Source of the DNA: Sclerotiophoma versabilis
Taxonomy: Eukaryota; Ascomycota; Dothideomycetes; Pleosporales; Didymellaceae
Length of the DNA: 64,000 nt
Assembly: GCA_012274445.1 (NCBI GenBank)
Contig: JAAROD010000044.1
Location: 806,001-870,000, forward strand
Direction of reading: 5' to 3'
In this document: piece by piece, positions 11,422 to 20,105 of the stretch
How positions within the stretch are numbered: position 1 is the stretch's first letter
Layout: each line of letters begins with the position of its first letter
Program-made: the position numbers and the translations under genes
Notes under the pieces: model-generated
Seen by the model: the letters and a program-made list of their open reading frames with translations, nothing else
What the model was told of the DNA's origin: nothing
The model's database searches: none

Positions 11422-11997
11422 CAGGCATGATGAGTCTGAGGCGTGTCTGAGGCGTGTCTTTCCAAAGCCAAATTGGTTATTTAATTTCCATGTCTGCAAC
11501 GGCCATCTGTTCTTTCGGTTTTACATTTTTTTTGGCAGTTTCTACGGCAATTTGTCGTCTTCCTATATACCCCTAGATTCCTGCGGTTGTAGCGTGGCTT
11601 CGGCGTTTTTATTTATTTATTTATTTATTTATTTATTTTTTTTTTTATTTTTTCTTTTCTTTTGGCTGTCTTTTTGTAAGGCATATCAATTCATACACAT
11701 CTTTCACCTATTCAAGTCTTGATTCTGCGGCTTTGCATACGTTTAGCGCCGTCGATAGTCAGCACGGCACAACGTCAACTGGGCCTCCGCAGATCCCTTG
11801 GAGATTGCCAGGCGCGTGCTTGGTGAGCGATGGGTCCGGACTGGTAGTAAGCTCGCTGAGGATGAAAGTGAAGTGAGCGTCCATGTAAGCTAGCCCTGCG
11901 AGGGCGTTGGTTGACAAGATGCATTCGTTTTGGTGTTGCCGACTAGTCGTACGTAGATATAATACAAAAATGGTACAGACCTGGCTATCACACTCCA
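11422..11997. other. Convergent 3' intergenic region with T-rich tracts
   Basis: The 3' ends of the regulator (+) and the mitochondrial TrpRS gene (-) meet here. The centre holds an ATTT-repeat microsatellite and T-runs. No gene is seen. Confidence 0.5.
11606..11660. repeat. ATTT tetranucleotide microsatellite and T-tract
   Basis: About eight tandem ATTT units followed by a long T-rich run lie in the convergent 3' region. It is a simple-sequence repeat with no coding capacity. Confidence 0.9.
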
Positions 11998-13140
11998 TCA
12001 CCACCCCATGCCCATGGCGTTCCGTATCCGCTGCATGGTGGACTCGGCGATGGCTTCCGCTTTGCGAGCGCCGCTCTCAGCGTGTGCGATGAGCTCCCTC
12101 TGGTCCCCGCCCATGAGCTCTTCGTATCGCTCCCTTATGGGGCTGATGGTTTTGTCTACTGTGTCCGCAGCTCTCTCTTTCAGAGCGCGCATGCTCAGGT
12201 CCTTCAGGTCGCGTGCCAGCTCTTCGGGCGAAGCAGCAGCCGCGTGGTCAAAGTGGTATATCAGGTCGACCAGGTTGGAGACGCCCGGGCGCGCGTCGCG
12301 GTCGTAACTCACGCCTTGGACGGAGTCTGTGAGGGCGGATCTGAGCTTGGCGTGGATGGTGTCGCGCGAGTCGGTGATCAGGATGCGGCTCTTGGGCCTC
12401 GGGTCGCTCTTGCTCATCTTCTTGGTTGGCTCGAGCAGGCTCATGACGCGCTTCGCCGGGCTCAGCTGGGTCTCGGGCACGGTCAGGAGCGGGCCATAGA
12501 GGTGGTTGAAGCCAACGGCCAGCTCACGTGTGAACTCGAGGTGCTGGGCCTGGTCCTCGCCGACGGGGACGTGGGTGGTGTTGTACAGCAGGATGTCGGC
12601 GGCCTGCAGGACGGGGTAGGAGAAGAGGCCGAGCTTGAGGTTGAGCTGGTCACGGGACGAGGCGAGGGGCGAGGCGGTGTCGGGCAGGTTCATCTTGCTC
12701 TTCCACTGCGTCATGCGGCCCAGGTAGCCCATGGCGGCGCCGCAGCTGAGGATCCACATGAGCTCTGCGTGCTGCTTGACGCTGCTCTGGGCGAAGAGGA
12801 CGCAGCGCGCGGGGTCGAGGCCGACGGCGAGCAGGCTGGCCAGCATCTCGCGGCGCCATTGCTGCAGCCGGCGGGGGTCCTGCTTGACGGTGATGGCGTG
12901 CAGGTCGACGATGGAGAACAGCAGGCGCGTGCCGGGCGCGGCGCTGTCCTGCAGACGCACCCACTCGCGCAGGGCGCCCAGGTAGTTGCCCAGGTGCGGG
13001 ACGCCGGTGGGCTGGATGCCGGAGAAGACGACCCTCTGCGGCTGCGCGGCGGCCGAGAGGCGGCGGGGGGGTGCGAGCGCGCGCAGAGGCAGCGAGCGGA
13101 GAGCGCAGCGCGCAGTCGACGGCGGGCGGAGAGGCAGCAT
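11998..13140 (-). CDS. MSW1: Mitochondrial tryptophanyl-tRNA synthetase
   Basis: Single exon, 380 aa. It charges mitochondrial tRNA-Trp. Class I aaRS signatures are present: the HIGH-type motif PTGVPHLGNYLG (residues 45-55) and KKMSKSDP near residue 240. Bacterial-type TrpRS blocks are also visible: FSIVDLHAITV, MTQWKSK, LFSYPVLQAADILLY, VPVGEDQAQHLEFTR. The first 35 residues are rich in Arg, Ala, Ser and Leu with no acidic residues, typical of a mitochondrial targeting sequence. I start at 13140 because this ATG opens that presequence; the frame remains open upstream to 13224. The gene is extremely GC-rich, with almost every third position G or C, unlike most neighbours. Divergent from RVS161. 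Confidence 0.92.
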   Translation of the reverse strand: MLPLRPPSTARCALRSLPLRALAPPRRLSAAAQPQRVVFSGIQPTGVPHLGNYLGALREWVRLQDSAAPGTRLLFSIVDLHAITVKQDPRRLQQWRREMLASLLAVGLDPARCVLFAQSSVKQHAELMWILSCGAAMGYLGRMTQWKSKMNLPDTASPLASSRDQLNLKLGLFSYPVLQAADILLYNTTHVPVGEDQAQHLEFTRELAVGFNHLYGPLLTVPETQLSPAKRVMSLLEPTKKMSKSDPRPKSRILITDSRDTIHAKLRSALTDSVQGVSYDRDARPGVSNLVDLIYHFDHAAAASPEELARDLKDLSMRALKERAADTVDKTISPIRERYEELMGGDQRELIAHAESGARKAEAIAESTMQRIRNAMGMGW

Positions 13141-13479
13141 TGTCGAGCTCTGCGGCGGCGCTGGCTGCGTCCGAGCTGGCTGCCCGCGCCGCACTGCCCG
13201 CGCCCGAGCTGGCCGCTCAGCCACACCGCAGCCTGCCGGGGGCCAGCGTCATCGCGCGGCAGCAGCGCTTTCACGCCCGCGCTGCCCGCAACACTGCATC
13301 GACGGCACCCACCAGCCACACTTGGACGGCTCGACGACCCACGGCCGACGGCACCGCTGCACGCACTCGACTGCACGCACAGCACCCACCGCGCCTCCTC
13401 AACGGCACGCACACCACCAGCCACACTTGGACCGCACACCACGCACCCACTGCACCCACCGCACCACACCACCGCCGCC
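13141..13479. promoter_or_regulatory. GC-rich divergent promoter region MSW1/RVS161
   Basis: 339 bp separate two divergent start codons. The RVS161 side is a C/A-rich leader with CACC-type repeats, including a 17-nt direct repeat (13311-13327 and 13426-13442). No TATA box is visible. Confidence 0.5.
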
Positions 13480-14265
13480 ATGTCGTGGACGGGCTTCAAA
13501 AAGGGCGTCAACCGCGCGACGACGCAGGTGCTCATGAAGACGGGCCAGGTCGAGCGCACCAACGACCGCGACTTTGAGACGGAGCAGCGCCGCTACCGCA
13601 CCATGGAGACGGCCGCCAACAAGCTGCAGAAGGAGGCCAAGGGCTACCTCGACTCGCTGCGTGCCATGACGGCCTCGCAGATGCGCATCGCCGAGACCAT
13701 CGACGCCTTCTACGGCGACGCCGGCACCAAGGACGGCGTCTCGCGCTCCTACAAGCAGGCCGTCACCGACCTCGACGCCGAGACCATCAAGGCCCTCGAC
13801 GGGCCCTACCGCACCACCGTCCTCGACCCCATCCAGCGCTTCTGCAGCTACTTCCCCGACATCAACGCCTGCATCACCAAGCGCGAGCACAAGCAGATGG
13901 ACTACGACCGCATGCGCGCCCAGGTCCGCAAGCTGACCGACAAGCCCGACAAGGACGTCACCAAGCTGCCGCGCGCCGAAAAGGACGAGCAGCTCGCCAA
14001 GGCCGCCTACGACCAGCTCAACGAGACCCTGACCACCGAGCTGCCCCAGCTCATCGACCTGCGCGTCCCCTACCTCGACCCCAGCTTCGAGGCCCTCGTC
14101 AAGATCCAGCTGCGCTTCTGCGCCGAGGCCTACTCGCGCATGGCCCAGGTCCAGCAGTACCTCGACGCCAACACAAGAGACCAGTACGCCCAGGGCGAGC
14201 TGGACGCCCGCGTCGAAGAGGTCCTGCAGGAGATTCGCGACTTGAGCATTGCCGGTACTGTTTAG
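13480..14265 (+). CDS. RVS161: BAR-domain amphiphysin-like protein (Rvs161/Hob3)
   Basis: Single exon, 261 aa, the normal size (yeast Rvs161 is 265 aa). It starts MSWTGFKKGVNRATTQVLMK, the amphipathic N-terminal helix H0 of fungal N-BAR proteins, and the BAR coiled coil fills the rest. No SH3 domain is present, which separates it from Rvs167. Rvs161 acts as a heterodimer with Rvs167 to tubulate membranes at endocytic sites and organise cortical actin. Codon use is strongly G/C-ending, as in MSW1 next door. The Kozak context GCCGCCATG fits the chosen start. The absence of introns may be notable for this gene in filamentous fungi, but I cannot check that. Confidence 0.93.
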   Translation: MSWTGFKKGVNRATTQVLMKTGQVERTNDRDFETEQRRYRTMETAANKLQKEAKGYLDSLRAMTASQMRIAETIDAFYGDAGTKDGVSRSYKQAVTDLDAETIKALDGPYRTTVLDPIQRFCSYFPDINACITKREHKQMDYDRMRAQVRKLTDKPDKDVTKLPRAEKDEQLAKAAYDQLNETLTTELPQLIDLRVPYLDPSFEALVKIQLRFCAEAYSRMAQVQQYLDANTRDQYAQGELDARVEEVLQEIRDLSIAGTV

Positions 14266-14464
14266 TTTGGGCCACAATGGCATGGAGGCATGGAGGCATG
14301 GACCGGCGTTTATTTTGGATTATGTTCGTTACAAATGTAGCTTTTGAACGAAATCTTTCTCTTCTTCAACCATGACCTTGCCTGACTGAACCTGGCAATG
14401 CACCTGAGCTGTTTTATTCCAGCCCTCTCACTACTGACTCAACACTCAACTCACCACCCAACAC

Positions 14465-16252
14465 TCACCACTCACGCTCCCACTCTGGCTCCAGATCCTT
14501 GCTCATATACGGCCCGTCCAGATAGTACCCCAACTTGGCATAGTAGCTCCTCACGCCCACGCCCGAGATGACGCTGATCTTCCGACTCCCGTGCTCCTCG
14601 GCCGCAATCCTCGCCGCCTCCTCCATCAACAACGTACCGTACCCCTGGTGCTGGAACTTCTTCGGGTCTCTGGCATGCACCGGCACCGCACTACCGTACA
14701 CGTGCAGCTCTCTAACCAGACTTGTCGGCTGCGCCGTCAATTCCTCTCTGAACGTGTGCTCCTTGGAGCACTGCCGCAGCCGCAGCAGGGCAATCAGAAT
14801 GTCCTGCTTGGGATCCTCGTACGCCAGGAACGTCTCCCATCCGCCATTGGCCGTGTAGTCGCGGCGCACGAGCTCGACTTGGTCCGGCCGGATCTTGTGC
14901 TTGACCTCGTTGATGCCGACTTCGCGCGTTCGCACGTCGCGACACGTCGTGCCAAAGTCTTTCATACGCGCCAGTGCCAGCTCCCGCAGGTTGCCGTTCT
15001 CCACCCCGGACGTCACCAGCGGCATGGGGATGTCGCGCTGCACGCGGTAGATGCGCGTCCATGGCGGTACGAGGGCGAGGATGCGGGCCACTATGTCAAC
15101 GAGTGCGTTGGGTGTATAGTTCTTGTATCTGCCTGTCCGCCAGAGCTCGTACAAGCCTGTACCGCGGATGACAAGAGTGGGGTAGATTTTGAGTCCGTCG
15201 GTGCGGAAATCGGGGTTGGCGAAGTATTCGACAAACTGGTCGAGGTCGCGCTCCATGCCGACATTGGGCAGGTCCGGCATCATGTGCGATACTACCTTGA
15301 AACCGGCGTCTTTGGACAGACAGAATGTCTTTGCAACCGCGGCGACAGTATGGCCACGGTTTGTGTCGCGCGCTACATCTTCGTAGAGGGACTGCACGCC
15401 AATCTCAAGACGTGTGCATCCGTAACGCAGCATAGACGACAGATGCTGGTCCAGGCAGTAATCTGGCCGGGTCTCGATGGTGATACCGACACACTTGGTG
15501 TTGCTCATCTCGCCAGCCGCAACTGCTTCGTCGACATCCTTCGTCTGATATCCAGAGAGTGCATTATGAAGCTGCGAGATGAACTCATCGCGGTACGACT
15601 CTGGCAGCGACATGAACGTGCCGCCCATAATAATGTACTCGACTTTGTCAACACTGTGACCAAGCGACTTGATTTGGTCGACACGGCCTCTCGCCTGCTC
15701 ATAGGGATCATAGCGCGCTCGGATGGCGCGCATAGACGTAGGTTCGTATCCCGTGTAAGACTGTGTTGAGTACTCAAAATCCGAATCCGGACCTCCAGGG
15801 CAGTAGACACAGATGTTTCCTGTGTATGCAATATGCGGGCAGCGGTGCGGCTTGCACATGACCGCCACGACTGCGATACCCGATGCACTTCCTACAAACC
15901 ATGTCAACACAAACTTGGGCCTAGACCAATCGGGAAACTCACGAATTGGCTTTGCAATCAATTTCGGCAAAATGTATTTCTTGTAGTGTTCAGGCACCGC
16001 CGCGATGATGGCGGTGAGCGGCGGTTGTGTCTTCAGGTAGTGTTTCTTTGCAATTTGCCCTCTCAGTTGATTCAAGTTCAAGTCCTTCTTTGGCTTCGAG
16101 CCGTCCGCTTGGGCCTCATAATCCTGCACGAGCGCCGACGCAATATCGGCGCAGGCGCGCATGTATCGCTCACTCTCAGGCGGCAGCTTGATATTCTTCG
16201 GTAGCCGCCTCTTGACGGGTATGTCTGTGTATGTCATTGTTGCGGTCGCCAT
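14465..16252 (-). CDS. ELP3: Elongator catalytic subunit, radical SAM tRNA-modifying enzyme
   Basis: Exons are 16252-15943 and 15891-14465 (578 aa). Elp3 performs the carboxymethylation-type step of wobble-uridine cm5U formation with SAM and acetyl-CoA. The iron-sulphur cysteines appear in CKPHRCPHIAYTGNICVYC (about residues 114-132). Other blocks are GPDSDFEYSTQSYTGYEPTS, VEYIIMGGTFMSLP, GITIETRPDYC and GVQSLYEDV. The C-terminal GNAT acetyltransferase domain shows HQGYGTLLMEEAARIAAEEHG. The intron (15892-15942, 51 nt, GTGAGT...TGTAG) is a multiple of three and stop-free, so unspliced RNA would still be read through. I remove it because the spliced KPIRSASGIAVVAV matches the conserved Elp3 block. 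Start is the ATG before ATATMTYTDIPVKRRLPKN; the frame is open further upstream. Confidence 0.95.
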   Translation of the reverse strand: MATATMTYTDIPVKRRLPKNIKLPPESERYMRACADIASALVQDYEAQADGSKPKKDLNLNQLRGQIAKKHYLKTQPPLTAIIAAVPEHYKKYILPKLIAKPIREFPDWSRPKFVLTWFVGSASGIAVVAVMCKPHRCPHIAYTGNICVYCPGGPDSDFEYSTQSYTGYEPTSMRAIRARYDPYEQARGRVDQIKSLGHSVDKVEYIIMGGTFMSLPESYRDEFISQLHNALSGYQTKDVDEAVAAGEMSNTKCVGITIETRPDYCLDQHLSSMLRYGCTRLEIGVQSLYEDVARDTNRGHTVAAVAKTFCLSKDAGFKVVSHMMPDLPNVGMERDLDQFVEYFANPDFRTDGLKIYPTLVIRGTGLYELWRTGRYKNYTPNALVDIVARILALVPPWTRIYRVQRDIPMPLVTSGVENGNLRELALARMKDFGTTCRDVRTREVGINEVKHKIRPDQVELVRRDYTANGGWETFLAYEDPKQDILIALLRLRQCSKEHTFREELTAQPTSLVRELHVYGSAVPVHARDPKKFQHQGYGTLLMEEAARIAAEEHGSRKISVISGVGVRSYYAKLGYYLDGPYMSKDLEPEWEREW

Positions 16253-16850
16253 GGTGGGCTGTTTTCGTTGTTGTTGCGGTATGATTTTCCTGGATGGCGA
16301 TTCTCGACGTTGAAGTGAGAGCTGTGGAGCAGACTGATTGTCGGCTAGGCTCAAAATGGTATAGCGCCTCTCCAGTCCTCTCTCTATGAGTCTGACTTGA
16401 CTCTGGGAGTTTTGTATGCTGCGGATGTTTTCGACAGTATTCTTTGCACAGTATGCTGTCCCTTCTTGGAAAACGAAGTTCCCGTGATCCAGTTTCAATA
16501 TGCGATTGTTGGATCATAGTCTCGCAGTGTCCAGAAGAAACGGCCATGTGCAGGATTCTTTGTGAAAAGCTTACCTCTCACTGCGAGCTGGCCTTGGGCG
16601 ACTTGCTACTAATTCAGCCTCTCTGGAATGCGCAAGAACATAAAAGAGAGAGAGAGAGAGAAAGAAAGAAAGACGAGATGCACTTTGAAGGGCGGCAACA
16701 AATCAAGTCGTTCAGCTCCATGCCTATCATTCGGCTACTTCGCCCCCATGGTAGTCCAGACGCACATCCGCACCAACAAAAAGATGCTTGTCCCATCCGC
16801 TGCTGATGAGAGCGTTTCTCATTTCGAGATAGCAGATGGGGCAAAAAGAA
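16253..16850. other. ELP3 upstream region with GA-rich repeat
   Basis: 5' flank of ELP3 on the minus strand and 3' flank of tRNA-Ile. It holds a GA/GAAA simple repeat. No gene is seen. Confidence 0.5.
16643..16673. repeat. GA/GAAA microsatellite
   Basis: An (AG)n tract grades into AAAG units between ELP3 and the tRNA-Ile gene; simple-sequence repeat only. Confidence 0.9.
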
Positions 16851-16939
16851 TGGTCACTACGAGGGTCGAACTCGCGACCTTGGCGTATCAAGGATGAAAG
16901 CTATTAGCACCACGCTCTAACCAACTGAGCTAAGCGACC
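16851..16939 (-). tRNA. tRNA-Ile(AAT) with a 15-nt intron
   Basis: On the minus strand the gene starts GGTCGCTTAGCTCAGTTGG and ends AGTGACC plus discriminator A. The acceptor stem pairs fully, the D-arm is typical of tRNA-Ile, and the T-arm is CGCGAGTTCGACCCTCG-like. The anticodon AAT is at 16903-16905. The intron 16887-16901 sits one base 3' of the anticodon. A run of five T on the minus strand (16843-16847) just downstream fits a Pol III terminator. Mature length without CCA is 74 nt. Confidence 0.9.
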
Positions 16940-17241
16940 AATTGTGTTCTTGTATGAAAGAATTTAAAGCAAGAGTACTTATATTGCCAACGTTGCGGGT
17001 ACACCAGAGTAGACAATCGAAACGTTTTCTCTGATGCTGTGGAGGTGGGTCGGCCATCAAGCTCACTCTACGGATTGCACACCGGAGTTGTGCCGCTGGA
17101 TACTGATGCCGATGACAGCAGGCATAGCTACGCTCTTGCTCATGCATGGGTATAGTAAGTCTAGTTTGGACGACGTGAAGTGTTGTATGAAGTGTTGTAG
17201 GTCGAAATGCTAACCGTTGGAGTATGTTGGATATATGGCGC
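16940..17241. other. Intergenic between tRNA-Ile and ORC2
   Basis: This short region contains the tRNA 5' flank and the ORC2 3' end. No feature is visible. Confidence 0.4.
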
Positions 17242-18981
17242 TCAAAAGGCATCACTTGCGAGATCCTCTGCCAGACCTTCCAACTCTTCCTGTCTGAATG
17301 GCACCCATAATCTTTCTGTGCCCATAGCGTCCTTCCGACTTTCGATCATTTGATGGTCATGAAACTCTTTCAGCAGGGTCCTGAAACCGACTTCACTAGA
17401 GCAGACAAACTCTTGCACCGCCTTGTGATACAATACACGATACTCCACACCTTGATTGGACTCAGGGACAATCACCTTAGCTTGGGCAACCTTCTTGTTC
17501 TTCGGCGTTGCAGTGGCTTCGTCTTCGTCGTCGAGACCTTGCTCCATGATGTCCAGAGCGAGCTGCTCCATCACGAGGATACGGTACAGCGATCGCGCGT
17601 TCTCAGGCAACGACCGCAGGACAAAGCCCACACCATCTCGACCGCCTACACGACGACCGCTTCGGCCGAGTAGCTCATTCACAGTCTCAACGACATCAAT
17701 CTCGGCGTCGTAGGGTGCAAATGTAGTTGCGTCGTGGAAGAGAAACTTGTACTGCGTCTTCAGCCCTACATCCCACAGAAGAGGGAAATGGGGTGTGTCG
17801 GCCGTACATATGAGATTGAGAGACGGATGCGCAGCGAGGCGAGCCAGCATTGATGGCGTTGGAGACTTGCGCATATACGGTGAGTCGATAGAATTCAGGA
17901 TGATGGGTATAGGATGCGGGGGTGGACTGGATGACAGATAGTCGAGTACGAAGTCAAGCAGTAAAGCTGGCTGGTTGGGCAGCTTTGTCGTTGCTGACAC
18001 AATGGTCGATGCAACGGTCGTCAGAAGTTCTTTCAAGGTTGTTCCCGCAGCGTAGCCGTTGATCACCGCAATCTTGGGAGTCTTCTTGGAGCCTCTGTAG
18101 GGCGCCGTTCCTAACAGGTGGTGGTATAGATGTGCCGCAAACTTGTCGGTTATCGCACGTTTCGAGCCGTAGCCATAAAGGCAGATATTGAAGCCTTCGT
18201 CGAGCTCAAATATCCACTGATCGAAGGCACGGCTGTGCAATTCCAACAGAAAGTCCGTCTCAGGCTCATGGCGGTCCTGGTAACTCGACATAGCCTGGAA
18301 ATACTCATCATGATTGAGCAGTTTCTGTGCAGAGAGGGTATTGTTGGACGTCTTCAGTCCACCAGGTCGGTTTTGCCAGAAGTACTCCTCGTGTGGAGGT
18401 AGCTCGGTTGGTGGCGTGGGCGACTTGGGCTTCTTCTTTCCCGAACCTTTCGGTCGGCCCCTGCCACGCTTTGATGGTGTCTCCGGCACAGGCACTTCCT
18501 GTTGTGGTATGTCCTCGACAGTCTCTACCGCTCCGCCCTCCTTTTCCAGAATCTGCTCTGCTAGCGTTTCTTCCTCAGCAAGCACTTCTTCATCGCTCTC
18601 TTCACCGTTGAGTGTGCGCTCAAGTATTCGCCGGTTGCTCTTCCGTCTGGCGCTGCGATCGGCATTGCGAACAATGGTCGGCGTGCCGTTGGGTGTATCT
18701 CCGTCCACAGACTTTGTAGGCGTCTCGAACAACAGCTTCCGACTCGACTTCGGTGTCGCGCCGTTGGCGCCATTGATCACACCTGTCTTCTTCAAGATCG
18801 ACTTGGGCGTTCCAAATTCTGTCAACGTCAAGTGCTGAGTCCTCGCCCTTCGTGACGGTGTCTGCGCCTCGAAAGCGTCCGAGTCGGTGCCAGTGGCTTC
18901 ATCATCGGCAATGCGCGCGCGTAATTTGCGCGGTGTCCCTTCCTCTTCGATGTCGTCTCGTCTGCGCTTGATGCTGACCAT
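17242..18981 (-). CDS. ORC2: Origin recognition complex subunit 2
   Basis: Single exon, 579 aa. Orc2 is part of the six-subunit complex that marks replication origins and loads MCM. The N-terminal third is charged and disordered, with an AT-hook-like RGRGRPKGSGKKK near residue 175. The ORC2 domain starts at EEYFWQNRPGGLKTSNNTLS and continues with FDQWIFELDEGFNICLYGYG, the degenerate Walker-A-like segment (GYGSKR lacks the canonical GKT, as in the family). IILNSIDSPYMR is the Walker-B-like strand. A winged-helix-like end runs to the C-terminus (FRTLLKEFHDHQMIESRKD). The start ATG opens MVSIKRRRDD; no better start is seen. Confidence 0.92.
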   Translation of the reverse strand: MVSIKRRRDDIEEEGTPRKLRARIADDEATGTDSDAFEAQTPSRRARTQHLTLTEFGTPKSILKKTGVINGANGATPKSSRKLLFETPTKSVDGDTPNGTPTIVRNADRSARRKSNRRILERTLNGEESDEEVLAEEETLAEQILEKEGGAVETVEDIPQQEVPVPETPSKRGRGRPKGSGKKKPKSPTPPTELPPHEEYFWQNRPGGLKTSNNTLSAQKLLNHDEYFQAMSSYQDRHEPETDFLLELHSRAFDQWIFELDEGFNICLYGYGSKRAITDKFAAHLYHHLLGTAPYRGSKKTPKIAVINGYAAGTTLKELLTTVASTIVSATTKLPNQPALLLDFVLDYLSSSPPPHPIPIILNSIDSPYMRKSPTPSMLARLAAHPSLNLICTADTPHFPLLWDVGLKTQYKFLFHDATTFAPYDAEIDVVETVNELLGRSGRRVGGRDGVGFVLRSLPENARSLYRILVMEQLALDIMEQGLDDEDEATATPKNKKVAQAKVIVPESNQGVEYRVLYHKAVQEFVCSSEVGFRTLLKEFHDHQMIESRKDAMGTERLWVPFRQEELEGLAEDLASDAF

Positions 18982-20105
18982 GTCGTCGTGGTCGTGGTGT
19001 TTGTTGGCCCGACGCGTCTATTCCGCGTGTCAGTTCGGGCGAGACTCGGTGATCGATGGCCCGGGATCTCACTTGGCGAGGCTGTCAGCCTAGCGCTCGC
19101 TCTTTCCCCACGAAATCCACACTCGTCCCGCCTCCGCACCCGTTCATCGCCACTGAAATATGGGCCTTCTAGCACTACAACACAACGTCTCTGTTTGTTG
19201 CAGTCCTTGCACTGCCAGAGCCAAACTAGAATGACGCAATTGCAACGTTGATTTTCACGTCCAAGGCTCTGCTTTCACATGTGGTTCAATTGCCGTTCAC
19301 ATGGCAGATCTGACCATCACAGATTCGGCCACTTACCCGTGCAAGGTCGCAGTTAGGAGATAATCGCCGCTCGGTCACCTACATCCTAGAGCGCCTAATC
19401 CCTGCGTGTCACACCATGTCCAGCGGCAACAAGGCCGCTGCGGCTTACAACAGGCTTCTTCGAACTTGACGCCCGCGGCCATCTTTGATGTTAGGTGTGC
19501 GTTCTTGGACTGCGCTATACACAGAGCCTCGTTATGAGACAAGCGCAGAACCTTTGCAGAACTCTACATACTTACGGCTGATGCCGATTGAGTAGACACG
19601 AGGCTTCTTTACGCCCAAGGGATCTACAACGCCACCCCGCTGCTGGCCCGTTGAGGCTTGGTGCCACCACTCTAGCTTGGTCCTATACACTTGGAACAGT
19701 AATTTCGAACGGCCTTGCCTCGGTACACAGTGCCTAAGGTATCTATCTTACCAAATTCTGTGGCAGCGTTAAGCTCCCAAAGTGATGGCTCGGAGGGGCC
19801 GAGGCACGTATCATCAGTATCATTGGAGACGGCCGAACGGTAGGAGTTGACGTTGCATTGTCGAGCCACGCCTCATGCAGCGTGCAATCCTTGTACCAGG
19901 ATAGTACGTTTTGTCTGTACGACCTCAAAGTGGAGAGATCTGGGGCAGATCCGCGCGCAGAATAAGAGCTTCATGTCCCCCGCTGTGGGGGAAACTATAT
20001 AAACCCATATTTCCCCCGGATCAGCCTTAAATCACACGATCAACAGTTGATTAGGTTTTTGCAAAAAACAAACCAGAGCCTGGTTCGCCTGTCCAAGAAG
20101 TCACG
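18982..20105. other. Divergent intergenic region ORC2/sugar porter
   Basis: 1.1 kb between divergent starts. The right part carries the porter's TATA box and three CreA-like sites (separate entries). No gene is supported in the remainder. Confidence 0.45.
19976..20020 (+). promoter_or_regulatory. Core promoter of the sugar porter: TATA box flanked by CreA-like sites
   Basis: TATATAAA lies at 19996-20003, 103 bp before the ATG. Immediately around it are three matches to the fungal carbon-catabolite-repressor consensus SYGGRG: GCGGGG (minus strand of CCCCGC), GTGGGG, and CCGGGG (minus strand of CCCCGG). CCCCC...GGGGG also forms an inverted repeat just upstream of the TATA box. Glucose repression by CreA is an inference from motif density only. 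Confidence 0.5.

Noticed and set aside
12082..14265. A 727-codon plus-strand frame covering the antisense of MSW1 and running into RVS161
   Set aside because: The first two thirds are the GC-rich antisense of a clear TrpRS gene and show repetitive Val/Gly/Leu/Asp composition. Only the RVS161 part from 13480 is a real protein.
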